Part shown: positions 1 to 9,328 of the stretch, piece by piece
Position numbering within the stretch: the first letter of the stretch is position 1
Layout of the letters: every line of letters starts with the position of its first letter
From: Calothrix parasitica NIES-267
GTDB lineage: Bacteria; Cyanobacteriota; Cyanobacteriia; Cyanobacteriales; Nostocaceae
Direction of reading: 5' to 3'
Assembly (NCBI RefSeq): GCF_002368095.1
Contig: NZ_AP018227.1
Location: forward strand, 3,089,821 to 3,153,820
Length of the DNA stretch: 64,000 bases
Notes under the pieces: model-generated
Seen by the model: only the letters and a program-made list of their open reading frames with translations
The model's database searches: none
Told to the model about the DNA's origin: nothing
Translations under genes and position numbers: made by a program

Positions 1-153
1 ATTACTCATTACTCATTACTCATTACTCATTACTCATTACTCCTAACTCCTAACTCCTAACTCATTACTCATTACTCATTACTCATTACTCATTACTCCT
101 AACTCCTAACTCATTACTCATTACTCCTAACTCCTAACTCATTACTCACTGCT
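1..153. repeat. short tandem repeat tract (CATTACT/CCTAACT heptamers)
   Basis: Tandem seven-base units of the forms CATTACT and CCTAACT fill the left edge of the window. This is the short tandemly repeated repetitive (STRR) type common in filamentous cyanobacteria. The tract overlaps the 3' end of the neighbouring minus-strand gene, so its units encode that protein's last residues. Confidence 0.9.
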
Positions 154-1364
154 TCAATCGCAGCTTCTAACGCAATTGCAACATGGGTCCAATGAGTTCC
201 TCCCTGACAGTAAGCGATATAAGGTTCTCTTAACGGGCCGTCGGCTGAGAATTCTGAGGTGCTACCTTCGATAAATGTACCTCCAGCCATGACTACTTTG
301 CTTTCATATCCCGGCATTTCGTCTGGTATGGGGTCGAGATAAGAACCAATGGGAGAATGCTTTTGTATGGCTTTACAGAATGCCAGTAGTTTTTCTGGGG
401 AACCTAATTTTATTGCTTGAATTACATCACCGCGAGGTTCAAAGGGGTCTGGTTTGACTGGATATCCAAGCTTGTCAAATACGTAACCAGTTAAGTGGGT
501 TCCTTTCATCGCTTCCCCGACCATTTGCGGAGCTAAAAATAAACCTTGAAATAATAAACGCAACTGGTCAAATGTTGCACCTCCTTCTCTACCAATTCCT
601 GGTGCTGTTAATCGACAAGCTGCTGCTTCGACTAAATCTTCTTTTCCAGCGATGTAACCCCCAGCATTGACTATTGTTCCTCCCGGATTTTTAATTAATG
701 AGCCAGCAATTAAATCCGCACCGACATGAGTGGGTTCTTGAGTTTCAATAAATTCGCCGTAACAGTTATCTACAAAACAAACTGTGTTCGGATTCTGCTG
801 CTTGACAGAACGAACAATTTTCTCTATATCGGCAATTGAAAGACTGGAGCGCCAGGAATAGCCGCAGGAGCGCTGAATTAATACCAAACGGGTTTTATCC
901 TCTATCGCATTGCTTAAAGCTTGCCAATCTATCGTTCCCTCTGTAGTGAGATTTAATTGGCGATAGGTTATGCCAAACTCGATTAGTGAACCTTGATTTT
1001 TACCTCTTAAACCAATTACTTCCTCAAGAGTATCGTAAGGGGAACCAGCTACTGCCAGAATCTCGTCACCGGGACGGAGTACACCGAATAAAGCGCAGGC
1101 TATAGCATGGGTTCCGGAAACAAACTGTACCCTTACAGCAGCAGCTTCAGCCCCCATAATTTGGGCGAAAACTTTATCCAAAGTGTCCCTACCTAAATCG
1201 TCATGACCGTATCCCGATACACCTGCGAAATGGTGCGCCCCTACACTATGATGGCGAAAGGCAGTGAGTACTCGTTGAAGATTTTGCTTGACCTTGTGGT
1301 CAATTCCAGAAAAAATCGTTAACAGTGCTTGTTCTGCTTCTTGCAGCTGTTCCAAGCTGTTCAT
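114..1364 (-). CDS. methionine gamma-lyase family PLP-dependent protein
   Basis: A 416-residue fold-type I PLP enzyme of the family often labelled methionine gamma-lyase or aluminium-resistance protein. A GSLIKNPGGT segment near residues 221-230 carries the expected PLP lysine (about K225), preceded by CFVDNCYGEFIE, the usual cofactor-binding aspartate region. The family is conserved in cyanobacteria and probably acts on a sulfur amino acid, but the true substrate is unknown. The length is near normal for the family. The last ten or so residues (SNELGVRSNE) are translated from the heptamer tract, so the native C-terminus has been replaced or extended. It is divergent from desC, with 144 bases between the starts. 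Confidence 0.85.
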   Translation of the reverse strand: MNSLEQLQEAEQALLTIFSGIDHKVKQNLQRVLTAFRHHSVGAHHFAGVSGYGHDDLGRDTLDKVFAQIMGAEAAAVRVQFVSGTHAIACALFGVLRPGDEILAVAGSPYDTLEEVIGLRGKNQGSLIEFGITYRQLNLTTEGTIDWQALSNAIEDKTRLVLIQRSCGYSWRSSLSIADIEKIVRSVKQQNPNTVCFVDNCYGEFIETQEPTHVGADLIAGSLIKNPGGTIVNAGGYIAGKEDLVEAAACRLTAPGIGREGGATFDQLRLLFQGLFLAPQMVGEAMKGTHLTGYVFDKLGYPVKPDPFEPRGDVIQAIKLGSPEKLLAFCKAIQKHSPIGSYLDPIPDEMPGYESKVVMAGGTFIEGSTSEFSADGPLREPYIAYCQGGTHWTHVAIALEAAIEAVSNELGVRSNE

Positions 1365-1508
1365 TATTTATGACCGTTCTCAAAAAAACTATTATGCGGA
1401 TTGTGGCGCTATAGGCGCTACTAAGAGCGTGAAACCACGCAAAAGCCCATGATTTGGGCACGAAGGACGCGCAGATAATCGCTAAACAATTCTCAAACAG
1501 GTTACCGC

Positions 1509-2333
1509 ATGACAATTGCTTCATCAACAGACAAAGGACCATTAAATTGGTTGCATATTACATTTTTCGTCGGTTTACACTTTGGTATTTTACTTGCTCC
1601 ATTCCCCGGCTTTTTTAGCTGGAAAGCTCTTGGTGTTGCTTTATTGCTTTACTGGATTACAGGTGGTTTAGGAATCACTCTAGGATTTCACCGTCTGATT
1701 ACTCATCGCAGTTTTCAAACTCCTAAGTGGCTGGAGTATTTCTTAGCATTTTGCGGTACTCTTGCTTGTCAAGGAGGCCCAATTGCATGGGTCGGAATGC
1801 ATCGCATACACCATTTACATTCTGACCAAGAGTTAGATCCCCATGATTCCAACAAAGGATTTTTCTGGAGTCATATAGGTTGGATGTTTTATCATTCTCC
1901 ACGTTTTGCTGATGTTCCCCGCTTTACCAAGGACATCAAAGACGACCCATTCTACATATTCTTAGAAAAGAATATGCTGTTAATTCAAATTGCTTTAGGT
2001 GGAGTGCTATTAGCAATAGGTGGCTGGTCTTTCGTGGTTTGGGGTATTTTCGTTCGTCTTATTTTTGTATGGCACTGCACCTGGTTTGTCAACAGTGCAA
2101 CTCATAAATTTGGTTACCAAACCTATGATGCAAAAGACCACTCTACAAACTGCTGGTGGGTTGCTTTATTGACCTATGGTGAAGGTTGGCACAATAACCA
2201 CCATGCTTTCCAATACTCAGCCCGTCACGGGTTGGAATGGTGGGAAATTGACCTCACCTGGATGACTATTCAAGTACTACAGTTCTTGGGTTTGGCTACA
2301 AATGTCAAACTAGCACCTGTGAAGCAGCAATAA
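1509..2333 (+). CDS. desC: acyl-lipid delta-9 desaturase DesC
   Basis: A 274-residue integral membrane di-iron desaturase that introduces the first double bond at C9 of stearoyl/palmitoyl chains on membrane glycerolipids, using ferredoxin electrons. The three histidine boxes are visible: HRLITHR (61-67), HRIHH (98-102) and HNNHH (228-232), with hydrophobic hairpins near 16-60 and 160-200. Box spacing matches the DesC/acyl-CoA desaturase family rather than the DesA/DesB family. It is first of three same-strand desaturase genes, and the 460-base gap to desA suggests a separate promoter there. Upstream is only a weak AGG as ribosome site. Confidence 0.93.
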   Translation: MTIASSTDKGPLNWLHITFFVGLHFGILLAPFPGFFSWKALGVALLLYWITGGLGITLGFHRLITHRSFQTPKWLEYFLAFCGTLACQGGPIAWVGMHRIHHLHSDQELDPHDSNKGFFWSHIGWMFYHSPRFADVPRFTKDIKDDPFYIFLEKNMLLIQIALGGVLLAIGGWSFVVWGIFVRLIFVWHCTWFVNSATHKFGYQTYDAKDHSTNCWWVALLTYGEGWHNNHHAFQYSARHGLEWWEIDLTWMTIQVLQFLGLATNVKLAPVKQQ

Positions 2334-2796
2334 TCTATTTGTTTTAATTTTGGATATTTTGGGTTGAGAATTTAATCATCTATCCCATTAATTGTAGAGA
2401 CGCAAGAGTATCGCGTCTCTACATTGTTTTAAGGAATACATACTAATAATTCGTATTTATAAAATCTCTGGATAAACCCATCTGTTGTGGAAATCTCAGG
2501 GAGAGCCAAGTGATTTACCAAACAGCAGCACTCATAACCAGAGCCGCAGACTCTTAAATTATCTCCCAGGTTGAGCTTGGGAACTAGAACTAAGCAATAT
2601 TATCCATAGTTGAGATTTTTTTAAACTTAAGCTACGAGCGGGTTTATCTCTGGTTTTTGATAGATAATCGAGTTTATTGTTGCGAAAATGGGGTTAATAA
2701 ATTGATATAATTCGAGACGCGAACGTTACGAAACTTCGCAAAAAGCGACTATGCTAGTTGCTTGTATGCGGATTTTTTTATTTATAAAATTCATTC
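2334..2796 (+). promoter_or_regulatory. desC-desA intergenic region with palindrome and candidate promoter
   Basis: This 463-base gap holds a perfect hairpin (GTAGAGACGC / GCGTCTCTAC, 2394-2422), a palindrome that also recurs in related forms near 49965 and 53590. A TATAAT -10-like box lies at 2706-2711, roughly 90 bases before the desA start; no convincing -35 box is spaced correctly. Cyanobacterial desA genes are usually cold-induced, so a leader here is plausible, but nothing in the sequence proves it. No gene is seen. Confidence 0.35.
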
Positions 2797-3855
2797 ATGA
2801 CAACATCGGCCGTAAACACAGAGAACAATTCGCAGCCTTCCCAACCGGCTGACTCCGAAGTAAAGCTCACAGACGTAATTAAAAGCCTCCCTCAAGAGTG
2901 TTTTGCTCAAGACAAAGGTAAAGCTTGGTTTAGTGTAATTAGCAACGTTTTAGCCGTTATTTTAGGCTACTTTTTTTTGGCGATCGCACCTTGGTATCTT
3001 CTGCCTTTTGCATGGATATATACGGGTACTGCTGCTACGGGATTTTTTGTGATTGGACATGATTGTGCCCATCGTTCATTTGCCAAAAATCGTTGGGTGA
3101 ATGATGTAGTGGGACATATATTCATGATGCCGCTAATTTACCCCTTCCACGGTTGGCGAATTAAACATAATTACCACCATGCTCATACAAACAAGCGACT
3201 GGTAGATAATGCTTGGCAGCCCGTAGGAACCGAAGTTTATGAAAATAGTGGCGTACTTGGCAAGTGGGCTTTTAAAAGATTTTTGTATAACCGTTTGTGG
3301 TGGATAGGTTCAATCGTACATTGGGCACTGCACCATTTTAATCCCAACTTATACCGCGAACAAGACCGAGCAGATGTTAAGCTTTCTGTGGCTGTAGTCG
3401 CTTTGTTTGCAGCTGTATGTTTCCCAACTTTAATTGCAACAACTGGTATTTGGGGATTTATTAAGTTCTGGTTTATTCCTTGGATGGTTTACCATTTCTG
3501 GATGAGTACCTTTACTTATGTTCACCACACCGCTCCCGATATCGCTTTTGTACCAGCTTCGGAATGGAATGCAGTAACGGCACAGCTATCCGGTACAGTC
3601 CACTGTAATTACCCTAAATGGGTGGAATTCCTGTGTCACGATATCAACGTACACGTACCCCATCACGTTTCCACAGCAATTCCTTCCTATAATTTGCGTA
3701 TGGCTTACAAAAGCTTGCAAGAACAATGGGGAAGTTACCTGTATCCAGAATGTACATTCTCTGTATCTTTGATGAAGTACATTACCGACAGATGTCACTT
3801 ATATACTCCAGAGAATGAATATATTTCATTCAAGGATTACTACGCAAAACAATAA
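2797..3855 (+). CDS. desA: acyl-lipid delta-12 desaturase DesA
   Basis: A 352-residue membrane desaturase converting oleoyl to linoleoyl chains on glycerolipids in thylakoid and plasma membranes. The histidine boxes are HDCAH (88-92), HNYHH (124-128) and HVPHH (286-290), with a further conserved YVHHTAPD near 241. Two hydrophobic segments precede box 1 (about 48-85) and two more lie around 190-240. The sequence and length agree with cyanobacterial DesA. It sits between desC and desB on the same strand, giving the natural order of the pathway: delta-9, delta-12, omega-3. Confidence 0.93.
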   Translation: MTTSAVNTENNSQPSQPADSEVKLTDVIKSLPQECFAQDKGKAWFSVISNVLAVILGYFFLAIAPWYLLPFAWIYTGTAATGFFVIGHDCAHRSFAKNRWVNDVVGHIFMMPLIYPFHGWRIKHNYHHAHTNKRLVDNAWQPVGTEVYENSGVLGKWAFKRFLYNRLWWIGSIVHWALHHFNPNLYREQDRADVKLSVAVVALFAAVCFPTLIATTGIWGFIKFWFIPWMVYHFWMSTFTYVHHTAPDIAFVPASEWNAVTAQLSGTVHCNYPKWVEFLCHDINVHVPHHVSTAIPSYNLRMAYKSLQEQWGSYLYPECTFSVSLMKYITDRCHLYTPENEYISFKDYYAKQ

Positions 3856-3910
3856 AACAATACAAGTTCTGATTTTTCTCAAATTCTGATTGAATTCTGA
3901 ACTAAAATAT

Positions 3911-3935
3911 TTAACCCTCGTGTTTCCGGGGGTTA
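3911..3935 (+). terminator. hairpin after desA
   Basis: TTAACCC and GGGTTAA form a short stem with a loop of about ten bases 55 bases after the desA stop. There is no clear T-run, so it may be a weak terminator or an mRNA-stabilising hairpin. Confidence 0.35.
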
Positions 3936-4080
3936 AGAATAATCAAACAAAGTCGTGGAATCAAAAGTGAAAGCCTATTTTTAACGCATGACTAAGCTTT
4001 TATAGTGCGTAATTTTTAAACTAGTCTTTTAGTCTTTGATACAAATCACAAGTTCACTTTATATCCGGTAACTTAGCCTC

Positions 4081-5157
4081 GTGACATCTTCTAAAGTTCG
4101 TACAGATAATACCGATATCTCATCATCTAATTCATCATCAGAGGAAATAACTAAACTTCCCTTTACCCTCGGAGAAGTTAAAGCAGCAATTCCAGCAGAA
4201 TGTTTTCAGCCTCAAGTATGGAAATCTCTGCTTTTCTTCTTCCGCGACATATCAATCATTGCTGGACTTTACGCTTTAGCCTACAGCCTAGATTCGTGGT
4301 TATTCTTTCCCATCTTCTGGGTAATGCAGGGAACGATGTTCTGGGCTTTATTTGTAGTCGGACATGACTGCGGACATCAATCATTTTCAAAGCATAAATG
4401 GTTGAATGATTTGATAGGACATTTATCTCACACACCGATACTTGTTCCCTATCATGGATGGAGAATTAGTCATCGAACCCATCATAAAAATACTGGTAGC
4501 ATCGAGAATGATGAAAGTTGGTATCCAGTATCGGAAGCAGAATATGATGAAATGCCTTTGTTACAAAGAATTGGCAGACACTATCTGTTTTTACTAGCTT
4601 ATCCAGTGTATTTATTCCAGCGTTCTCCCGGTAAAACAGGTTCGCACTTTTCACCTAGCAGTCCCCTATTTAAACCCTCGGAAAAGTGGGATGTAATCAC
4701 CAGTACTGTACTTTGGAGTGCAATGGTTGGTTTGCTTGCTCTGGGAACCTATGAATTTGGTTTCATGTGGTTTCTCAAGTATTATGCTGGGCCATACATT
4801 GTATTTGTGATTTGGCTAGATTTAGTCACGTTTTTACACCACACCGAACCCGACATTCCTTGGTACCGCGATGGAGAATGGACTTTCTTAAAAGGTGCGC
4901 TTTCGAGCGTTGACCGCGATTATGGTTTCATCAGTCATATCCATCATGATATCGGTACCCATGTTGCTCACCACATCTTCTTGAATATCCCCCACTACAA
5001 TTTGAAGAAAGCAACTGAAGCGATTAAGCCATTGTTGGGTGAGTATTATCACAAAACTGAAGAACCAATTTACATTTCTCTTTGGAACTCTTACAAAAAA
5101 TGCCATTTCGTTCCGAATGAAGGAAAAGTAGTTTACTACACCTCTCATAATCAATAG
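4081..5157 (+). CDS. desB: acyl-lipid omega-3 (delta-15) desaturase DesB
   Basis: A 358-residue membrane desaturase that adds the omega-3 double bond (linoleoyl to alpha-linolenoyl, gamma-linolenoyl to stearidonoyl). Histidine boxes are HDCGH (95-99), HRTHH (131-135) and HVAHH (294-298); the HDCGH and HHDIGTHVAHH signatures are those of omega-3 rather than delta-12 enzymes. Translation starts with GTG; the first 25 residues are Ser/Thr/Asp-rich and poorly conserved in the family, so a slightly later start cannot be excluded. It converges with a desD-like gene, with a strong hairpin between them. Confidence 0.92.
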   Translation: MTSSKVRTDNTDISSSNSSSEEITKLPFTLGEVKAAIPAECFQPQVWKSLLFFFRDISIIAGLYALAYSLDSWLFFPIFWVMQGTMFWALFVVGHDCGHQSFSKHKWLNDLIGHLSHTPILVPYHGWRISHRTHHKNTGSIENDESWYPVSEAEYDEMPLLQRIGRHYLFLLAYPVYLFQRSPGKTGSHFSPSSPLFKPSEKWDVITSTVLWSAMVGLLALGTYEFGFMWFLKYYAGPYIVFVIWLDLVTFLHHTEPDIPWYRDGEWTFLKGALSSVDRDYGFISHIHHDIGTHVAHHIFLNIPHYNLKKATEAIKPLLGEYYHKTEEPIYISLWNSYKKCHFVPNEGKVVYYTSHNQ

Positions 5158-5277
5158 GTTTAGTTCGCTAAATAAAGGTTAAAGCTTGAAGGTCAAAGGT
5201 CAAATGTTCAAAAATCTATAGGTTTTGAATCTTCATTAATTTCCTAAGCAATAACTGTTATTAAACAGTTCAAAATT

Positions 5278-5311
5278 AAAAACCCGGTTTTTTTCAAAAA
5301 ACCGGGTTTTT
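5278..5311. terminator. bidirectional terminator between desB and desD
   Basis: A near-perfect AAAACCCGG / CCGGGTTTT stem bounded by A- and T-runs on both sides lies between two convergent genes, so it can stop transcription from either strand. Confidence 0.85.
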
Positions 5312-5406
5312 AATATACACCTTTCTCCTTAACAAGGAGAGGGGATGGGGGTGAGGTTTCCAGGTTTTGAAATCAACTCGAATATATCAAGTATTATGAT
5401 TGAACT

Positions 5407-6525
5407 TTATAAGACCTGCGGTGCAACTGAATTAATCTCGGGAGGATTTCCCATCAATTTCAACCAACCATAATTAGCAGCAATTGCTCCTCTGAAAGTT
5501 GGATATACATTATATTGCACACCGTATTTTTCACAAACTTCTGCTAATATCGGAGCAATTTTAGGATAATGTATGTGGCAAACGTGAGGATATAAATGAT
5601 GAACAACTTGATAGTTAAGTCCGCCGAGATACCAGTCTAAAAACTTATTGTCTGGAGCAAAATCAACCGTCGTCCTCACTTGAGCAATAGCCCATTCATC
5701 ATCTATTACATTATCTGGAAAACTCGGTTCAATAAATTCTGCTGGTTCGAGTACGTGAGCAAGCATGAAAATATTACAAATAATCACCCCGTAAACCATA
5801 TTTACGATAGATAATCCAACAATTATTTCTATCGGACTGTATCCTAAAATGAATGGAATACCAGCATAAAGTCCCAACCAAAAGAACTTTGCACCGATTA
5901 AAGTTAATAATTGTAAGGTCGTGGGTTTTGGAATCTTATAATCATGATACTTACGTTTAAATAGAATTAAATTTACATCAGAAAAAGACCAGTAAAATGG
6001 AATGATTGCATATGCAAAATTAATTACTAAATGTTGGTATCGGTGATATGGTTTATGCTCCATTGCGGGATACATTCTAACTAAGCCATCACCGTCAATC
6101 TCCATATCATGACCCGGTATATTTGTATAAGTGTGGTGTAAATAATTATGGCGAAATTTCCATAGATAACTAGAAAGACCGATAACGAAATCATAAGTCA
6201 AACCAATAGCATTGTTGACCCATTTTTTACTAGAATAACCCCCGTGATTGGCATCATGTCCTACACTAAAGCCAACAGCAGCAAAACCAACTCCTAGCAT
6301 AATGCAGCCCAATATTTTCAGAGCTATTATCGGGGGAGAGAAAAGAGTAAATACCCAGGAAAAAATTACCCATCCTAGAATAATTGCACTTTTGAAATAC
6401 ATCGCAGGATTATCTCGGGTTCTTAGATTCTCTGACTTAAAATAATCATCAACCCGTTTATTCAGTTCTTTCCTAAAGCCAATATTTTTAGCAAAAGTTA
6501 CTCTAGGATTTTGTGTTTGTGTCAT
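5407..6525 (-). CDS. desD: acyl-lipid delta-6 desaturase, DesD family (copy 1)
   Basis: A 372-residue membrane desaturase of the DesD class, which makes gamma-linolenic or stearidonic chains by delta-6 desaturation. Boxes: HDANH (90-94), HNYLHH (126-131) and the diagnostic QVVHH (306-310), where Gln replaces the first His as in front-end desaturases. There is no cytochrome b5 domain, as is normal for cyanobacterial DesD. It is a close paralogue of the next gene in the same direction, including near-identical N-termini (KNIGFRKELNKRVD), so the pair arose by tandem duplication. Which copy is the true delta-6 enzyme cannot be read from sequence alone. Confidence 0.88.
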   Translation of the reverse strand: MTQTQNPRVTFAKNIGFRKELNKRVDDYFKSENLRTRDNPAMYFKSAIILGWVIFSWVFTLFSPPIIALKILGCIMLGVGFAAVGFSVGHDANHGGYSSKKWVNNAIGLTYDFVIGLSSYLWKFRHNYLHHTYTNIPGHDMEIDGDGLVRMYPAMEHKPYHRYQHLVINFAYAIIPFYWSFSDVNLILFKRKYHDYKIPKPTTLQLLTLIGAKFFWLGLYAGIPFILGYSPIEIIVGLSIVNMVYGVIICNIFMLAHVLEPAEFIEPSFPDNVIDDEWAIAQVRTTVDFAPDNKFLDWYLGGLNYQVVHHLYPHVCHIHYPKIAPILAEVCEKYGVQYNVYPTFRGAIAANYGWLKLMGNPPEINSVAPQVL

Positions 6526-6795
6526 TAAGATTTATTTCTTGTTGAATTGGAGATTTACCTATATTTTCACCGGTTTTGACACCAGTAATTTAAGAATCCG
6601 CATTTTTGAAAACCGCTTCAAGAACATCTTACACTCTTAACTCAAGATGTCCTGAAAAATTGAGTTATTAATTATTAAGCTAATTAGGGAGTAGCGACTA
6701 ACTTTTTACTTTTTCGTCTTAGGGAATAAAAAATTATCAAAAAAAACACCACGCATAGAATACGTGGGTAATAATAAATTAACTTTTGCGATATT
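6526..6795 (-). promoter_or_regulatory. intergenic region between the two desD paralogues
   Basis: This 270-base gap contains an ACATCTT / AAGATGT inverted repeat around 6627-6652 upstream of the 5407-6525 gene. No T-run follows, so it is more likely a regulatory palindrome than a terminator. Nothing else is recognised. Confidence 0.25.
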
Positions 6796-7905
6796 TTATG
6801 AAGAAACTTGAACAGAATAAGCAGACGGTTCACCCATAGTTTTCAACCAATGATGATTAGCAGCAAGCGCTTTTCCAAGGGTGGGATATACGTTATATTT
6901 CACACCGTATTCTTCACAAACCTGGTCTAAAATTGGAGCGATTTTTGGATAATGTATATGACAGATTTGGGGAAATAAATGATGGACAGTTTGATAATTA
7001 AGTCCGCCAACATACCAGTTTATTAAATGGTTTCTAGGTGCAAAATCAACTGTAGTTCTAACTTGAAAAATTGCCCATTCATCATCAATTTGATTGGATT
7101 CAGGATTTGGTTGAATAAACTCTGCTGGTTCCATGATATGAGCCATCATAAAAACATTAGCACTCACCAAACCAGCAACCGTATAAGTAATAGCAAATCC
7201 TAACAATGCTTGTATCGGAGTATATCCAACTGCTATGGGAATTCCGAGAAAAAGTCCCAGCCAAACAAGTTTACTCCCCAACAAAATAAACATTTCTAAT
7301 GGCTTAGGTGTCGGAATTGCATACTCTTGGTATTTGCGCTTGAATAAAATTAAATAAACATCAGTCGCGGCCCAATAAAATAGCAGGATGCTATATATAA
7401 AGTATACGTATACGTGCTGGAATTGATGAAACCATTTATGCTCGGTAAATGGAGACATTCGTATCAATCCATCTGCATCTATATCTACATCATGACCCAA
7501 TATATTAGTATAAGTATGATGTAAATAATTATGGCGGAATCTCCATAAATAACTGGATATTCCAATGAAATCTATACCTAAACCAACAATATAATTAACA
7601 GATTTATTATTAGAATAACCGCCATGATTGGCATCATGAGATACACTGAAAGGAATTGCAGCAACCCCAAATCCAAGAACTATACATCCAATTATTTTCA
7701 GCCATATTGTTGGTAGAAAAAAGATAGTCAAAGTCCAAGCAGTAATTACCCATCCGAGAATAATTGCTGTTTTTAAATACATTGCTGGGTTATCTCGTCG
7801 AGAAAGATTCTCAGACTTAAAATAAGCATCGACTCTTTTATTCAATTCTTTTCTAAAGCCAATGTTTTTGGCAAAACTGACTTTAGCGGGTTGCGTTTGT
7901 GTCAT
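6796..7905 (-). CDS. acyl-lipid delta-6 desaturase, DesD family (copy 2)
   Basis: A second DesD-type front-end desaturase, 369 residues from the ATG at 7905. An in-frame ATG at 7962 would add 19 residues with no family match, whereas the chosen start gives the same MTQTQ N-terminus as copy 1. It carries HDANH, HNYLHH and QTVHH boxes; the last keeps the Gln of delta-6-type enzymes. Compared with copy 1 it differs mainly in membrane segments and around the substrate-facing region after box 2 (VDIDADGLIR against MEIDGDGLVR). A different chain or position preference is possible. It lies downstream of the proA-like gene with about 145 bases between. Confidence 0.86.
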   Translation of the reverse strand: MTQTQPAKVSFAKNIGFRKELNKRVDAYFKSENLSRRDNPAMYLKTAIILGWVITAWTLTIFFLPTIWLKIIGCIVLGFGVAAIPFSVSHDANHGGYSNNKSVNYIVGLGIDFIGISSYLWRFRHNYLHHTYTNILGHDVDIDADGLIRMSPFTEHKWFHQFQHVYVYFIYSILLFYWAATDVYLILFKRKYQEYAIPTPKPLEMFILLGSKLVWLGLFLGIPIAVGYTPIQALLGFAITYTVAGLVSANVFMMAHIMEPAEFIQPNPESNQIDDEWAIFQVRTTVDFAPRNHLINWYVGGLNYQTVHHLFPQICHIHYPKIAPILDQVCEEYGVKYNVYPTLGKALAANHHWLKTMGEPSAYSVQVSS

Positions 7906-8049
7906 GAAGAATATTTTCTTGCTCAAATAGAATGTTAGGAATTGAACCTTGTCATCGCACAAAAAATATACACCCGATTTATGGTCAAAATTCTGAGGTG
8001 TAGCGGTAAATTATTCAACTTTGACAAGGCTGCCTAAACTATCTTAATC

Positions 8050-9312
8050 TCAAAATCTCCCATTTCCTTGAACAATATGTTTGAGCGTAGTCAAACTTTC
8101 CAAACCAATTAATCCTCTACGGTGTCCTTTTTGGTTGGACATTCCCAGAAAAACCGCATCTCCCCACAATGGATTTCTGCTAAAACGGGGGGAAGCATTT
8201 ATGTATGTAGAAGCGCTATTTACCCCTAAAGCAAACTGCCTGCTTTCTTGATAGGATTCAGTAACAATACAGTCAGCATGTCCGCTGCTGTAGCGATTAA
8301 TCCAACGAATCGCCGTATCCAGATTATCTACAAGTTTAAACGCAACCGTCTTAGTAAAATAAGCGTTACCCCATTCATTATCATTAACCGGTATTAACTG
8401 AGGAAAAGATTCTCTGAGTTCGTCATCTCCCCTCAACTCAAAACCTTTTTCCTGCAAACTTTTCAACAAAGTACCTAACGAAGAAGATAAAGTTTGCCGA
8501 TTAATTAATACCTTCTCAATCGCATTTACCGGGTCTGGGGAACTAGCATGGCTTTCAATAATCATCCAGCGCACCATATCCACCAAGCTACCATTCGGCG
8601 ACCAATATAGATAGCAATTACCCATAGCCGACTTTAAAACAGGTGCTGTAGATTGACGAACTACCCGCTGAATCAGGCTAGTACGTCCGTAAGGAATCAC
8701 TAAATTTAAATAATGCTCCTGAGTCACTAACTCTTGAATTGACGTACCATGCTCGGCAGTGACCAGTTCTACTGAGCCTACAGGTAACCCCGCTTCAGCA
8801 ACAGCCATTTGCATGACTTCAGCAATAGCTGCATTAGAATGACTTGCTTCCGCGCTGCCCTTGAGAATAATGCTATTGCCGCTTTTTATACACAAACCCG
8901 CCGCGATAGCTCCTAACTCCGGGAATGCTTCATAAATAAACGCTATTACCCCTAAAGGAGTTGATTGAGAATAGCTTTGCTCTTCACCCAACTGGTAATC
9001 AGCAGTTCTCATTCGTCGTAGTGGATCTGATAGCTCCTCCAAACGTTGCAGAATTTTTACCGTCGAGTCCAAACGTTCTGGAGTTAACTTCAGCCAATCC
9101 AAGACTAAATCTGGAACTGCCATTTCTCGACAAGCTTCCAGATCCAAAGTATTCGCTTCTAAAATGTCATCAAACGAGCGTTGCAACGCTTCAGCCATCG
9201 CCATCAAAGCGCGACTGCGCTGCGCTCCCTTAGTGATGCCCAATTTTAGAGCAGCACCATGGGCGCGTTTGGCGATTGCAATCGGTTGGGGGTTTTCAGC
9301 AAAAGCATCCAC
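8050..9312 (-). CDS. ProA-like (gamma-glutamyl phosphate reductase family) protein lacking the catalytic Cys
   Basis: A 420-residue member of the aldehyde-dehydrogenase superfamily, clearly related to ProA, which reduces gamma-glutamyl phosphate to glutamate semialdehyde in proline synthesis. Recognisable ProA landmarks include VIAFIYEAFPE, the LCIKSGNSIILKGS cofactor region and GLIGLESLTTLKHI near the C-terminus. However, where ProA has PSTCNTVETLLVN this protein reads PDPVNAIEKVLIN, so the nucleophilic cysteine position is Val. Many cyanobacteria carry two ProA homologues; this may be the non-canonical one. It follows the zinc-ribbon membrane-protein gene by 16 bases and probably shares its transcript. 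Confidence 0.78.
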   Translation of the reverse strand: MDAFAENPQPIAIAKRAHGAALKLGITKGAQRSRALMAMAEALQRSFDDILEANTLDLEACREMAVPDLVLDWLKLTPERLDSTVKILQRLEELSDPLRRMRTADYQLGEEQSYSQSTPLGVIAFIYEAFPELGAIAAGLCIKSGNSIILKGSAEASHSNAAIAEVMQMAVAEAGLPVGSVELVTAEHGTSIQELVTQEHYLNLVIPYGRTSLIQRVVRQSTAPVLKSAMGNCYLYWSPNGSLVDMVRWMIIESHASSPDPVNAIEKVLINRQTLSSSLGTLLKSLQEKGFELRGDDELRESFPQLIPVNDNEWGNAYFTKTVAFKLVDNLDTAIRWINRYSSGHADCIVTESYQESRQFALGVNSASTYINASPRFSRNPLWGDAVFLGMSNQKGHRRGLIGLESLTTLKHIVQGNGRF

Positions 9313-9328
9313 AGTAATAATCAGCGCC

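Noticed and set aside
1-153. CRISPR array at the left edge
   Set aside because: Units are contiguous 7-mers without spacers; same for the octamer tracts at 10.3, 30.1 and 45.0 kb.
1300-1542. 80-codon minus-strand frame across the desC start
   Set aside because: Overlaps the starts of two strongly supported divergent genes and has no recognisable sequence.
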